Below, piece after piece: positions 6,449 to 15,160 of a stretch of 22,642 nucleotides of DNA; the first letter of the stretch is position 1, and every line of letters starts with the position of its first letter. The notes under the pieces were generated by a model that made no database searches, was not told the DNA's origin, and worked only from the letters and a program-made list of their open reading frames with translations. Source of the stretch: a virus. Both the position numbers and the translations under genes were made by a program. The stretch lies in the IMG/VR virus record IMGVR_UViG_3300048837_000868, positions 1-22,642 of that record. One strand, given 5' to 3'.

Positions 6449-9400
6449 ATGGCTGACCCACGCATCAAGTACGACGTCCTGGCCAACGCCCAGGGCGAAG
6501 AAGATGTGCGTCGCCTGGCGGATGCTCTGGACAAGGTCGACGACGCGATCGACCCGGCCGCCGCGCAGCGTGCCAACAAGCTCGCGCAGGAACTGCGCAA
6601 CCTGGGCCAGCAGCAGGCCGCGCTCGACACCTTCACGCGGCTGCTGCGCGAAACGCAGGCCGCGAAAGGCAGCTTCGGTGACGCGCAGGCCGCCGTCGAG
6701 AAGTTTGCGCAGAAGATCGGCGACGTTGAAAAGCCCACCCGCGCGCAGACCGGCCAGCTCGAGAAGCTGCGCGACGCCGTCAAGGCCTCCAAGCGCGAGT
6801 GGGAGCAAAAGACCCAGGCCCTGGCCACCGCGCGCGGGGAGATGGGCACCCTGGGCGTGGCCACGACGGGCCTGGCGGGCACCGAAGACCGGCTGCGCGT
6901 GGCCACCGCGGCCGCCCGCAAGGAGGTGGCGCAGCTCGGCCAGCAGGGCCAGGCGGTGCAGCAGTTTCAGGCCCTGGCCGGCGCCACCGACACCGCCTCG
7001 AAACGCCTGCAGGCCGCCGACAGCGCACTCGAAGCCTACCGCCGCAGCCTGGGCAGCACCGAGGCCCCCACGCGCAGCCAGCAGCAGCAACTGGCCAAAC
7101 TGGCCGAAAGCGCGCGCCAGGCGCAGATTGCCTACCAGAGCAGCGCCCAGGCCCAGGCCCAGGCCGCGACCCAGCTGCGCGCTGCTGGGGTGGACACCCA
7201 GCGCCTCGTCACCACCCAGAGCCAGCTGCCGCCCAAGCTCACCGCCACCGCCACCGCGGCGCGCCAGGTGGCCGGCGGCTACACCGAGGCCGGCACCGCG
7301 GCCAAGACCAGTGCGGCGCAGCAGGCCGCCGCCAGCGACAAGATCGACCAGGGGCTGCAGGGCATCGCCGGGCGGCTGAACGGCCTGCGCAACCTGGGCA
7401 TTGGCGCCATCCTGGGCAGCCAGACGGCGCAGATGCTGCGCGGCGTCACCGAGACCGCCGACGCCTTCAACAACCTGCGCGCGCGCATCCAGCTCGTCAC
7501 CGGCGAAGGCCCGGCGCTGCAGCAGGCGCTGCAGGGCGTGGAGCAGATTGCGCTGAGCACCGGGCAGAGCCTGGAGTCCACGGGCACGCTGTTCACCCGC
7601 ATCCTGACGGCGGGCAAGGAAATCGGGCTGGTGCAGGCCGATGCGCTGGCGCTGACCGAGAGCATCAACCAGGCGGTGGTGATCAGCGGGGCCAGCGCCG
7701 GGGCCAGCGATGCGGCCATCACCCAGCTCATCCAGGGCCTGCAGAGCGGCGTGCTGCGCGGCGAAGAATTCAACAGCGTCATGGAGCAGGCGCCGCGCCT
7801 GGCGCAGGCGCTGGCCGACGGGCTGGGCGTCACGCGCGGGCAGTTGCGTGGCCTGGCGCAAGACGGCAAGCTGACCAGCCAGCAGGTGATCGAGGCGCTG
7901 CAAAGCCAGCGCGGCGCGCTGGAGACGGAGTTCGGCAAGCTGCCCGCCACCGTGGGCCGGGCGCTGGAAAACCTGCAGACGCGCTGGACCACCTTCGTGG
8001 GCAGCCTGGACGCCGGCACTGGCGCCACCGCCAGTGTGGCCGCCGGCATCAACGCCATCGCCAACAACCTCGACGACCTGGCCGGCATTGCCGAGCGTGC
8101 CGGCAGCGTGCTGGTGGCCGCGCTGGCGGTGCAGGGCGTGGCCGCGCTGCGCAGCCTGGCCGCGCAGACGCTGAGCACCGCCGGCACCATGGCCGTGCTG
8201 AGCAAGAGCATTGCCGACGTGCCCAAGGTAGTGAACATCGCGGTGGCGGTGGTGGGCTTCGAGGTGGCCTACCAGCTCGGCGATGTGCTGCGCGAGAACA
8301 GCGAGTGGGCGCGCAAGTTTGGCGTGGCGACCACCGAGTTCATGGTCGGCATCGTCAACGACCTGCAGTTCCTGAAGGATGCCGCGGCGGCGGTCTTCAG
8401 CGACGACACCATCGGCGCGGCGTTCGACCGCTTCAAGCAGCGCGCCGAAGAGCAGGCCGCGATCTTCAGCGACCTGTACCGCGAAGCCGAGCAGGCCCCA
8501 AGCGCCGTGCGCGCCGCAGCCATGGCGGCCGCGCAAGCCACCGAAGACCTGGGCAAGAAGGCACAGGGCACCGGCGCCACCATCGCCACGGCCGGGGCCA
8601 CGGGGGCGGCCGGCGTGGGCAGCGTGGGCAAGGCGGCCGAAGACGCGGCCAGTGCCATCGGCGTGCTGGCCGCGGCGGCGCAAGTCAAGCTTCCACCGAT
8701 AGCCAAGACCGCGCAGCAGCAGGCCGCGGCCATGGCCGACCTGGCCGCCAAGAGCAAGGACGCCGCGCAGCGCATCGGCGACGAGATCCCCAAGGCCATT
8801 GCCAAGCTCAGCGGGCCCGAGCTGCAGCGCTTTCGGGACACCTTTGTGGGCGCGCTGGGCAGCGCCACCGACAAGGCCGGCCTGCTGCAGCGGGTGCTGG
8901 TGGAGACCGGCCGCCGCGCCGCGCAGGCCCTGGGCGTGGACGTGGCGCGCGCCACCGCCACGCTGAGCGAAGAATTTGTCGCCGCGCAAGACAATCTTGC
9001 GCTTCTGGTGCGCAGCGTGGACGCGCTCAAGAGCGCAGGCCTGGACGCCGGGCGCGTGGTTGGCGAGGCGCTGCGCAAGATGGCCGACACCACGCGCAGC
9101 CAGGCCGAGATTGACGCCTTGCGCGCCCGGGTGGAGGCGCTTGGCAAGGCCGGCGTCATCAGCCGCGACCAGGTGCGCGAGCTGCTGGACGTCATCCGCA
9201 CCAAGGCCGAAGAGGCGGCCAAGGGCCTGGACAAGCTGGCCGAGGCGTACCGCTTCTTCGGCCTGACGGGGCGCGACGAACTGCAGCGCGTGGCCGCCGA
9301 AAGTGCGCGCCAGTGGGCGCTCATCCGCACTGACGCCACGCTGAGCCTGGAGCAGAAACAGGCCGCGTTTCGCCGCTACGCCAGCGACGCCATTGCCGCC

Positions 9401-10051
9401 AATGGTGGCGTGGCCGACAGCAGCATCAAGAGCGAGGCGCAGGCGCTGAAGGTGGCCATCCAGGTCGACAAGACCGGCAAGGCCACCGTGGCCGCGATGG
9501 GCGAGGCCGCCAAGGCGGTGGACGAAGTGGCCAAGAAGTTCAACGACCTGGGCCGCGAGATCAACCAGTACGGCGAAGAAGTCAACCAGCTCGCCGGCAA
9601 CATCGGCGGCTCGGTCAAGGGCATCCAGGGCGGGCCGGCCAACAGCGTGCTCGGGCCGAGCAAGATCGGCAAGACCGGCAGCAGCGACTTCAACATCGAC
9701 ACGCAGGTGCCGGTGCCGGCCGGGCACTACTACACCCTGGACCCGTATGACCCGAACGTGGTGCGCCCCGCGGGCACCGACAGCCTGGGCCGGCCGTATG
9801 GGGGCTACTTTGCGCGCATCCCTGGCTCGGCCGGCAACAGCGGCAACGGCGCCAGCTACAGCAGCCCCTTCGGCGGCTACGCCGGCAGCACCCAGCAGCG
9901 CAGCGGCACGCCGGAGGTCGGTGGGGCGCCGAGCAAGGTGGTGCGGGTGGACATCAACGTCAACGGCAAGACGGTGCAGGTGCCCACCACCGAAAGTGCC
10001 GCCGAACAACTGCTGCGCGAGCTCGAGCTGGCGCAGGGATCAGGAGCCTGA
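6449..10051 (+). CDS. Tail tape measure protein
   Basis: At 1200 residues this is the longest gene and sets tail length in siphoviruses; it also helps DNA entry. Residues about 1-300 are strongly helical and Gln/Ala-rich, with repeated coiled-coil character. About 310-520 match the tape measure core domain: LNGLRNLGIGA, a GVTETADAFNNLRARIQLVTG helix, LESTGTLFTRI, and the SGVLRGEEFNSVMEQAPRLAQALAD segment. A hydrophobic region around 540-590 could insert into membrane. The C-terminus (after about 1050) is Gly/Ser/Tyr-rich. The usual pair of tail assembly chaperones is missing upstream. The start ATG is 25 nt after the terminator. Confidence 0.9.
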   Translation: MADPRIKYDVLANAQGEEDVRRLADALDKVDDAIDPAAAQRANKLAQELRNLGQQQAALDTFTRLLRETQAAKGSFGDAQAAVEKFAQKIGDVEKPTRAQTGQLEKLRDAVKASKREWEQKTQALATARGEMGTLGVATTGLAGTEDRLRVATAAARKEVAQLGQQGQAVQQFQALAGATDTASKRLQAADSALEAYRRSLGSTEAPTRSQQQQLAKLAESARQAQIAYQSSAQAQAQAATQLRAAGVDTQRLVTTQSQLPPKLTATATAARQVAGGYTEAGTAAKTSAAQQAAASDKIDQGLQGIAGRLNGLRNLGIGAILGSQTAQMLRGVTETADAFNNLRARIQLVTGEGPALQQALQGVEQIALSTGQSLESTGTLFTRILTAGKEIGLVQADALALTESINQAVVISGASAGASDAAITQLIQGLQSGVLRGEEFNSVMEQAPRLAQALADGLGVTRGQLRGLAQDGKLTSQQVIEALQSQRGALETEFGKLPATVGRALENLQTRWTTFVGSLDAGTGATASVAAGINAIANNLDDLAGIAERAGSVLVAALAVQGVAALRSLAAQTLSTAGTMAVLSKSIADVPKVVNIAVAVVGFEVAYQLGDVLRENSEWARKFGVATTEFMVGIVNDLQFLKDAAAAVFSDDTIGAAFDRFKQRAEEQAAIFSDLYREAEQAPSAVRAAAMAAAQATEDLGKKAQGTGATIATAGATGAAGVGSVGKAAEDAASAIGVLAAAAQVKLPPIAKTAQQQAAAMADLAAKSKDAAQRIGDEIPKAIAKLSGPELQRFRDTFVGALGSATDKAGLLQRVLVETGRRAAQALGVDVARATATLSEEFVAAQDNLALLVRSVDALKSAGLDAGRVVGEALRKMADTTRSQAEIDALRARVEALGKAGVISRDQVRELLDVIRTKAEEAAKGLDKLAEAYRFFGLTGRDELQRVAAESARQWALIRTDATLSLEQKQAAFRRYASDAIAANGGVADSSIKSEAQALKVAIQVDKTGKATVAAMGEAAKAVDEVAKKFNDLGREINQYGEEVNQLAGNIGGSVKGIQGGPANSVLGPSKIGKTGSSDFNIDTQVPVPAGHYYTLDPYDPNVVRPAGTDSLGRPYGGYFARIPGSAGNSGNGASYSSPFGGYAGSTQQRSGTPEVGGAPSKVVRVDINVNGKTVQVPTTESAAEQLLRELELAQGSGA

Positions 10052-10054
10052 CCC

Positions 10055-10447
10055 GTGGCCACCACGTTGACCAAGGGCGTGACCACGCTCACCCTGCCCG
10101 CGGGCCTGCTCTGGACGGACGAGTTTGCCTTCGAGACCCTGGCCGCCGAGAGCGGCTACAGCGTCGACGGGGCACTGATCGTGGACGAAGCCGTCAAGCT
10201 CGGCGGCCGGCCGATGACGCTGGAAGGCGGGGAGCAGCACGGCTGGATCGACCGCGCCACGCTGCTCACGCTGGAAGCGTGGCGGCTGCTGCCGGGGCAG
10301 GATTTCACGCTCAGCTACCGCAGCGTGAGCTACGCCGTGCAGATGGACCACGAGCGCGGCGCCGTCGGTGTGCGCGCGGTGGTCGACTACAGCAACCCCG
10401 CGAGCACGGACTTCTATGTCCTGACCCTGCGCCTCATCCAGAACTGA
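10055..10447 (+). CDS. Minor tail / distal tail protein candidate (130 aa)
   Basis: The gene starts with GTG, with AGGAG 9 nt upstream that lies inside the end of the tape measure gene; the two are 3 nt apart. The product contains GWIDRATLLTLEAWRLLPGQDFTLSYR and ends in a beta-rich VLTLRLIQN. A small protein just after the tape measure is typically a distal tail component linking tube and hub. No family is recognised from sequence. Confidence 0.55.
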   Translation: MATTLTKGVTTLTLPAGLLWTDEFAFETLAAESGYSVDGALIVDEAVKLGGRPMTLEGGEQHGWIDRATLLTLEAWRLLPGQDFTLSYRSVSYAVQMDHERGAVGVRAVVDYSNPASTDFYVLTLRLIQN

Positions 10448-10454
10448 GTCTGCC

Positions 10455-12071
10455 ATGCCCATCACCGCCGCCGACCTGAAATTCTTCGCCAGCGAAGCCA
10501 TGAACGACACCGCCACCGGTGGCGGCCGGCGCAGCGGCACGGCGGTGCTGACGGGGGTGGAAAACAACGTGTTCCCGGACCTGTCGGCCGACGACGTGCT
10601 GCAAGGCCAGACGCGCGCCCGCAAGCTGTACCCCAGCGCGGTCAGCGTCGACGGCGCGGCGCTGCTGGGCGCCAGCGTGGTGCTGAACGCGCGGCCCAGC
10701 GACGCGCTGGTGGACATGGCGCTGGCGCTGTACGGCGACGACACCACCACGCGGCAGCAGTTCATGGCCGGGGCGTTGCCGGTGCCTACGATCAGCGGCA
10801 GCGTCGAGTTCATCTCAGGGCCGGCGGGCCAATATGTCACGCTGACCAACGGGTCTGCTGACGTCCCGATTTCCGCCAGTGGCAGCCGCGAGGATTTCTA
10901 TGTCGCGGCGGGGTCCATTGTCGCCTTCACTGAGACGGCGTCGACTGGCGCGACGCCGTACCATGTGGCCGCGGTGTCTGCGGTGGACATGCCAACTGGA
11001 ATCACAGGGGCCATAACCGTCACCATGAGCGCGGCATATGCCGGCGCCACGCGCACGGGCTATATGTTTGTGCTGTCGTTTTCCGCGTCCCCCCGCGTGT
11101 ACGGCGCAGCGACGACGGCAGCCGAGGCCGTCGCCACGGCCACGAGCGTGACCCTGACGTTGCCGATGGTGCGCCTTGTGCCGGCCGGCGCCACCTACCC
11201 CACGGTCGTCCTGGGCATCGCCCCCGGCGGCTTGCGGTCTTCGCGCGGCATGGCCCCGGTTCTGGCCGTCGGCGACATTGCCACGCTCTACAACGAGGCC
11301 GAGACGGCCCCGGCGGCCCGCGTGAATACCGACGTGGTCAACGTCGGGCGCACCAATCTGAGCCAGATGGCGCTGGTGGACGCCAACGGCGACGAGGTCG
11401 ACCGCGCGCTGGCCGATGGGCCGGCCATTGACGCCAGCTTCACCGTCGACCTGGCAGCCGGCACGCTGACCTGTGTGGACGTGTCGGGCTGGGCGCAGCC
11501 GGTGAGCGTGCGCCACCGGATCGAAGAGCGGGTGCTGCTCTCGGCGGTGGACGGCATCTCGGCCACCTTCAACGCGGCGCTGGCGCGCACCTTTGCGGCG
11601 GGCAGCATCCTGGTCAGCGAAGTGCCGCTGGGGGACGTGCAGGCGGGCACCGGGGTGCAGTTTTCGCAGCAGACGTGGACGAAAGCGTGGGCTGACACCG
11701 TGATCGGCAGCCCTGTGGGCGCCCTGTACGGGGGCGTCATCGGCCTGCAAAACGACGGCGCCGAGGCCGACCGCTGGGCCTGCGTCTTCAGCACCGCGAC
11801 GCAGTACACCCTGCACAGTGAGCGGTACGGGGTGGTGGGCACGGGCAACATCGGCACCGACTACGTGCCGTTGAACCCCGGCACCGGGCAGCCGCTGCTG
11901 ACCCTGTACGCCACCGGGTGGGTGGCTGGCGGCATCAGCCTGGGCAACGTGTTCAGGTTCAACACCTCCGGGGCGTACGGCCGCGTCTGGGCCCTGCAAT
12001 GTGCCGGCCCGGGGGCCGGCACCGGGCCGAGCGCCGCGCTGCTGCGCCTGCGGGGCAGCGTCGATGCCTGA
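10455..12071 (+). CDS. Large tail protein, baseplate/hub-type candidate (538 aa)
   Basis: The protein begins MPITAADLKFFASEAMNDT, a start I associate with conserved tail proteins of betaproteobacterial phages. The N-terminal 100 residues and the last 250 look conserved. The middle (about 115-220) is a Thr/Ala/Ser-rich beta module in DNA that is visibly less GC-rich, as if inserted. Its last 8 bases (ATGCCTGA) contain the start of the next gene, so translation is coupled. A tail tip or baseplate role is inferred from position after the distal tail candidate. Confidence 0.5.
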   Translation: MPITAADLKFFASEAMNDTATGGGRRSGTAVLTGVENNVFPDLSADDVLQGQTRARKLYPSAVSVDGAALLGASVVLNARPSDALVDMALALYGDDTTTRQQFMAGALPVPTISGSVEFISGPAGQYVTLTNGSADVPISASGSREDFYVAAGSIVAFTETASTGATPYHVAAVSAVDMPTGITGAITVTMSAAYAGATRTGYMFVLSFSASPRVYGAATTAAEAVATATSVTLTLPMVRLVPAGATYPTVVLGIAPGGLRSSRGMAPVLAVGDIATLYNEAETAPAARVNTDVVNVGRTNLSQMALVDANGDEVDRALADGPAIDASFTVDLAAGTLTCVDVSGWAQPVSVRHRIEERVLLSAVDGISATFNAALARTFAAGSILVSEVPLGDVQAGTGVQFSQQTWTKAWADTVIGSPVGALYGGVIGLQNDGAEADRWACVFSTATQYTLHSERYGVVGTGNIGTDYVPLNPGTGQPLLTLYATGWVAGGISLGNVFRFNTSGAYGRVWALQCAGPGAGTGPSAALLRLRGSVDA

Positions 12072-14334
12072 AGTCCAGGCCCTGACGGCGCTGCCCTGGG
12101 GGCTGGCCGCGCAGGCGCAGGCCGTGACGGCGCTGCCTTGGGGAGTTGCGGCCCGGGTGCAGGCCTTCGGCAGCGCCTACACGCCGCCCGCGCCGCCCCC
12201 CGGCGGCACCGAGGTCACGCCCGGCAACCTGGTGGCCGCTACCGCCCTGGGCGCGGCCACACGCTACCGCCAGGTGCACAGCATGAGCGTGGTGGACCTG
12301 CGCACCGACACGGCGCTGCACGTTGACGCCCTGCGCATCGGCCTGGACGATGGGTCGGCTCTGTGGACCCTGAGCGCCAGCGCCCGCGACCCCGCCGTGT
12401 TCGACACCCTGACCACGGGGGAGCAGCCGGCCAGCGTGCGCGTCACGATCGACGGCCTCGAGTGGTGTTTCGTCGTGGAGACGGTGCAGCGCCCGCGCAG
12501 CCACGGCAAGCGCACGGTGGCCTTCGGCGGGCGCAGCGTGGCGGCGGCGGCGGACAAGCCGTACCAGTTCGAGCAGAGGTACATCGCCGACGCGCCAACC
12601 ACGGCCGCGCAGCTGGTGAGCGGCGCGCTGCTGTCGGCCGGCGTGACGCTCGAGTGGAAGCTCGCGGACTGGTTGATCCCGGCCGGCGCCCTGAGCCTGG
12701 TGGGCACGCCGATGGATGTGGCGCGGGCGGTGGCCGCGGCCGTGGGCGCCACCGTGACGGCGCACCGCAGCGAGCCCACCGTCACCATCGAAAGCCGTTA
12801 CCCGCAACTGCCCAACGAATGGGCCTACGCCGTGCCCGACGTGCAGGTGCATAGCCACGCGGTGCGCGACGACAACTTTGAGCGCGCCGACCAGCCGGCG
12901 TACACCGGCGTCTTCGTGGCGGGGCAGCAGGCCGGGGCGCTGGCCTACGTGCGGCTGGACGGCACCAGCGGCGCCGATCAGGCCCCCCTGGTCACTGACC
13001 CATTGCTCACCGACGTTGACGCGCTGCGCGAGCGCGGGCGGGCCGTGCTGGGCGCGGGCGGCAAGCAGGCGCGGGTGACGCGCAGCCTGCCGGTGCGCGT
13101 GGGGGCGGGCGAGCCGGGGGTACTGGCGCGGGGCGCGCTGGCGCGGTGGCTGGACCAGACCGGTGCGGGCGGCATTGCGATCTGGCACGGTATGGTGCGC
13201 GCCGTCAGCGTCGAGGCCGCGCTGCCGGTGGTGCGGCAGAGCGTGACGGTGGAGCGGCACACGGCCTGGACCCCGAACCCAGACGACTCGCCGGCGCTGG
13301 TGTTTGAGGGGCCGATCCCGGACCAGGAGGCGACCGTTGACGAGGCGTACACGTTCGACCTGACCCCGTACCGCAGCGGCGGACTGTCTCCCTACGTGTG
13401 GTCGATGCGGACCGGGGCGCTGCCGGCCGGGCTGGCGATCGTGGGTGAAAGCATCGCGGGTACGCCCACGCTGGCGGGGGTATCGGCGCTGTCGCTGCGC
13501 GTCACCGACGCGGTGAGCCGGATGCAGGACAGCAATGCGTTTGAAGTGGACGTGCCTGCGGGTCTAGACGTGTTCATGCGTCTGGATTTCGACGATGCGT
13601 TTGTTGGCGAAATGACGCTCGACCACTCGTTGTACCGTCACGTAGTCGAGCGGTACACCCCGTCCACCAGCGCGGAGGCCCCTGGCGCTGGCGTTCACGT
13701 TTCGGCGGCGAAATTTGGCGCGATGGGGTGGCGGTGCCACCGCGAGGCCGGGATGAGCACGTACGCCAACGCGGATTTCAGCGGGGAGGCGGACGCGCAT
13801 CGGATATGGGGCGTCAAAGACTTTGAGATTGAGTTTCACTTGGCGGTCGGAAGCCTCCCGGGGTCGACTTCGTACATGCCACGGGTTGAAGTGATCTTTG
13901 ATGCGGTCGGCACAATCATGCGCATCCAAACGAGGCAAAGTCAGCTTGCGGTCTCGTTCTACACCGGAGTCGGGCTCGGGCCGTACATCGGCGTTTCTTT
14001 GCCCGCGGTCATCGGCTCCGCGACGACGGCCGCCACGTTGACCCGCCTCTTGTCGCCGACGGGGGTGATCGTGGACAGCTCCTTCCACCATGTAGCCCTT
14101 GTGAAAACGGGAGGCGCGCTGCATCTCACGTACGACGGGGTCGTGGTCGCGAAGGTGAATCTAACCCTCTGCGATCTGTCGCCGCGGGTGTCCATCATTG
14201 AGATCGGGTCGGGGGCGAGCGGGGTTCCCCCGGCGTACGACTACATAGACGACTTGCGGATTTGTGTCGGGGCCATTTCGCGCACGACGTTCCCGTTCGC
14301 GCCTCCAACCTCCGCTTTGCGGCTTGAAGCATGA
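12064..14334 (+). CDS. Tail tip hub/adhesin-like protein with Ig-like and LamG-like domains
   Basis: The 756-residue product starts at an ATG overlapping the previous stop by 8 bp. Residues 1-400 form a hub-like region. About 415-500 are an Ig-like (He_PIG-type) domain: PIPDQEATVDEAYTFDLTPY, LPAGLAI, IAGTPT. About 505-756 resemble a LamG/concanavalin-like lectin domain: FMRLDFDDAF at the start and YDYIDDLRICVGAISR at the end. LamG-like domains bind glycans, so this is a good receptor-binding candidate. The LamG part is visibly poorer in G+C than the rest. The end overlaps the next start by ATGA. Confidence 0.65.
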   Translation: MPEVQALTALPWGLAAQAQAVTALPWGVAARVQAFGSAYTPPAPPPGGTEVTPGNLVAATALGAATRYRQVHSMSVVDLRTDTALHVDALRIGLDDGSALWTLSASARDPAVFDTLTTGEQPASVRVTIDGLEWCFVVETVQRPRSHGKRTVAFGGRSVAAAADKPYQFEQRYIADAPTTAAQLVSGALLSAGVTLEWKLADWLIPAGALSLVGTPMDVARAVAAAVGATVTAHRSEPTVTIESRYPQLPNEWAYAVPDVQVHSHAVRDDNFERADQPAYTGVFVAGQQAGALAYVRLDGTSGADQAPLVTDPLLTDVDALRERGRAVLGAGGKQARVTRSLPVRVGAGEPGVLARGALARWLDQTGAGGIAIWHGMVRAVSVEAALPVVRQSVTVERHTAWTPNPDDSPALVFEGPIPDQEATVDEAYTFDLTPYRSGGLSPYVWSMRTGALPAGLAIVGESIAGTPTLAGVSALSLRVTDAVSRMQDSNAFEVDVPAGLDVFMRLDFDDAFVGEMTLDHSLYRHVVERYTPSTSAEAPGAGVHVSAAKFGAMGWRCHREAGMSTYANADFSGEADAHRIWGVKDFEIEFHLAVGSLPGSTSYMPRVEVIFDAVGTIMRIQTRQSQLAVSFYTGVGLGPYIGVSLPAVIGSATTAATLTRLLSPTGVIVDSSFHHVALVKTGGALHLTYDGVVVAKVNLTLCDLSPRVSIIEIGSGASGVPPAYDYIDDLRICVGAISRTTFPFAPPTSALRLEA

Positions 14335-14912
14335 GCACCAACGTCTTCACCCGACTGCGCGCCCTGCTGCCGCCCGAGCCGGTACTGATCGGCCGCGTCA
14401 CCGAGCACCACGACGACGACACCAGCACCATCGAGTTGCCGATCGGCATCCCGCTGACGCCGGTGGCGCTGGGCGTGAGTACCGGCAGCCTGATCCGCGT
14501 GCGCGGGCGCACCGTAGCGGTCGGCAAAAACGCCTGGGTGCGCGGCGGCGTGGTGCAGAGTGAGGCGCCCGAGGGCGACCCGGTCGACGTCGTCACCGGC
14601 AGCATCATCACCGCGCCGCAGGGCCCGCAGGGCATCACCTTCACCGGCCCCGTGCCCGACCCGGCCGCTACGGTGGGCGTGGCCTTCGACCTGGACCTGA
14701 CGCCGTTTTTCAGCGGCTACTACCCGGCGCTGGTCTTCGCGCTGACCGCGGGCGACCTGACCGGCAGCGGGCTGGCGCTGGACGCCGGCACGGGCCACAT
14801 CGGCGGCACTCCGCTCGGGGCCGGTGCCCTGGCGGGCCTGGTCGTCACCACCACCGACGCCACCGGGCTGACTGCGGCCACGGGGGCTTTCACCATCACC
14901 GTAGGGGTTTGA
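14331..14912 (+). CDS. Ig-like domain tail protein (193 aa)
   Basis: ATG overlaps the upstream stop (ATGA). Residues 1-100 form a small domain with LIRVRGRTVAVGKNAWVRGG, suggestive of a beta-barrel. About 105-193 are an Ig-like (He_PIG-type) module beginning GPVPDPAATVGVAFDLDLTP, followed by LTAGDLTGSGLALDAGTGHI. The same kind of module occurs in the upstream hub gene and in the first gene of the window. Probably a tail tip or spike accessory protein; the function is inferred from synteny. Confidence 0.55.
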   Translation: MSTNVFTRLRALLPPEPVLIGRVTEHHDDDTSTIELPIGIPLTPVALGVSTGSLIRVRGRTVAVGKNAWVRGGVVQSEAPEGDPVDVVTGSIITAPQGPQGITFTGPVPDPAATVGVAFDLDLTPFFSGYYPALVFALTAGDLTGSGLALDAGTGHIGGTPLGAGALAGLVVTTTDATGLTAATGAFTITVGV

Positions 14913-14914
14913 CG

Positions 14915-15160
14915 ATGTTGCAGGAAGAGCGCCGGGACGCATTGGTTCAAGCCGCCAGGGCGGCGCCGTCGCTGTTTGCAGTGGTGGTGACGAAATTCAT
15001 GGACCTGCCCGTTGAGAAGTGGTTGGCCCTGTCCGGCATCGGGTTCATCGCGTTGCAGGGCGTGCACTTGCTCTGGCGCTGGAACCGCGACTGGCGGCGC
15101 GAGCGCGAGCGCATCGCCGCGGGCCGGCCGCCGCCTGAGACGGACAGGGGTGAACTGTGA
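14915..15160 (+). CDS. Small one-TM holin candidate
   Basis: The 81-residue product has one hydrophobic helix (about residues 35-52, LALSGIGFIALQGVHLLW) followed by a strongly basic tail (RWNRDWRRERERIAAGR), and lies immediately before the endolysin. This fits a small holin that opens the inner membrane at lysis. I prefer ATG at 14915 to TTG at 14909, because TAGGGG is about 8 nt upstream. The stop overlaps the endolysin GTG by GTGA. Confidence 0.6.
   Translation: MLQEERRDALVQAARAAPSLFAVVVTKFMDLPVEKWLALSGIGFIALQGVHLLWRWNRDWRRERERIAAGRPPPETDRGEL

Noticed and set aside
6101-10009. 1302-codon minus-strand ORF opposite the tape measure
   Set aside because: It is a high-GC antisense shadow, rich in Gly/Ala/Arg/His, while the plus strand encodes a recognisable tape measure protein.
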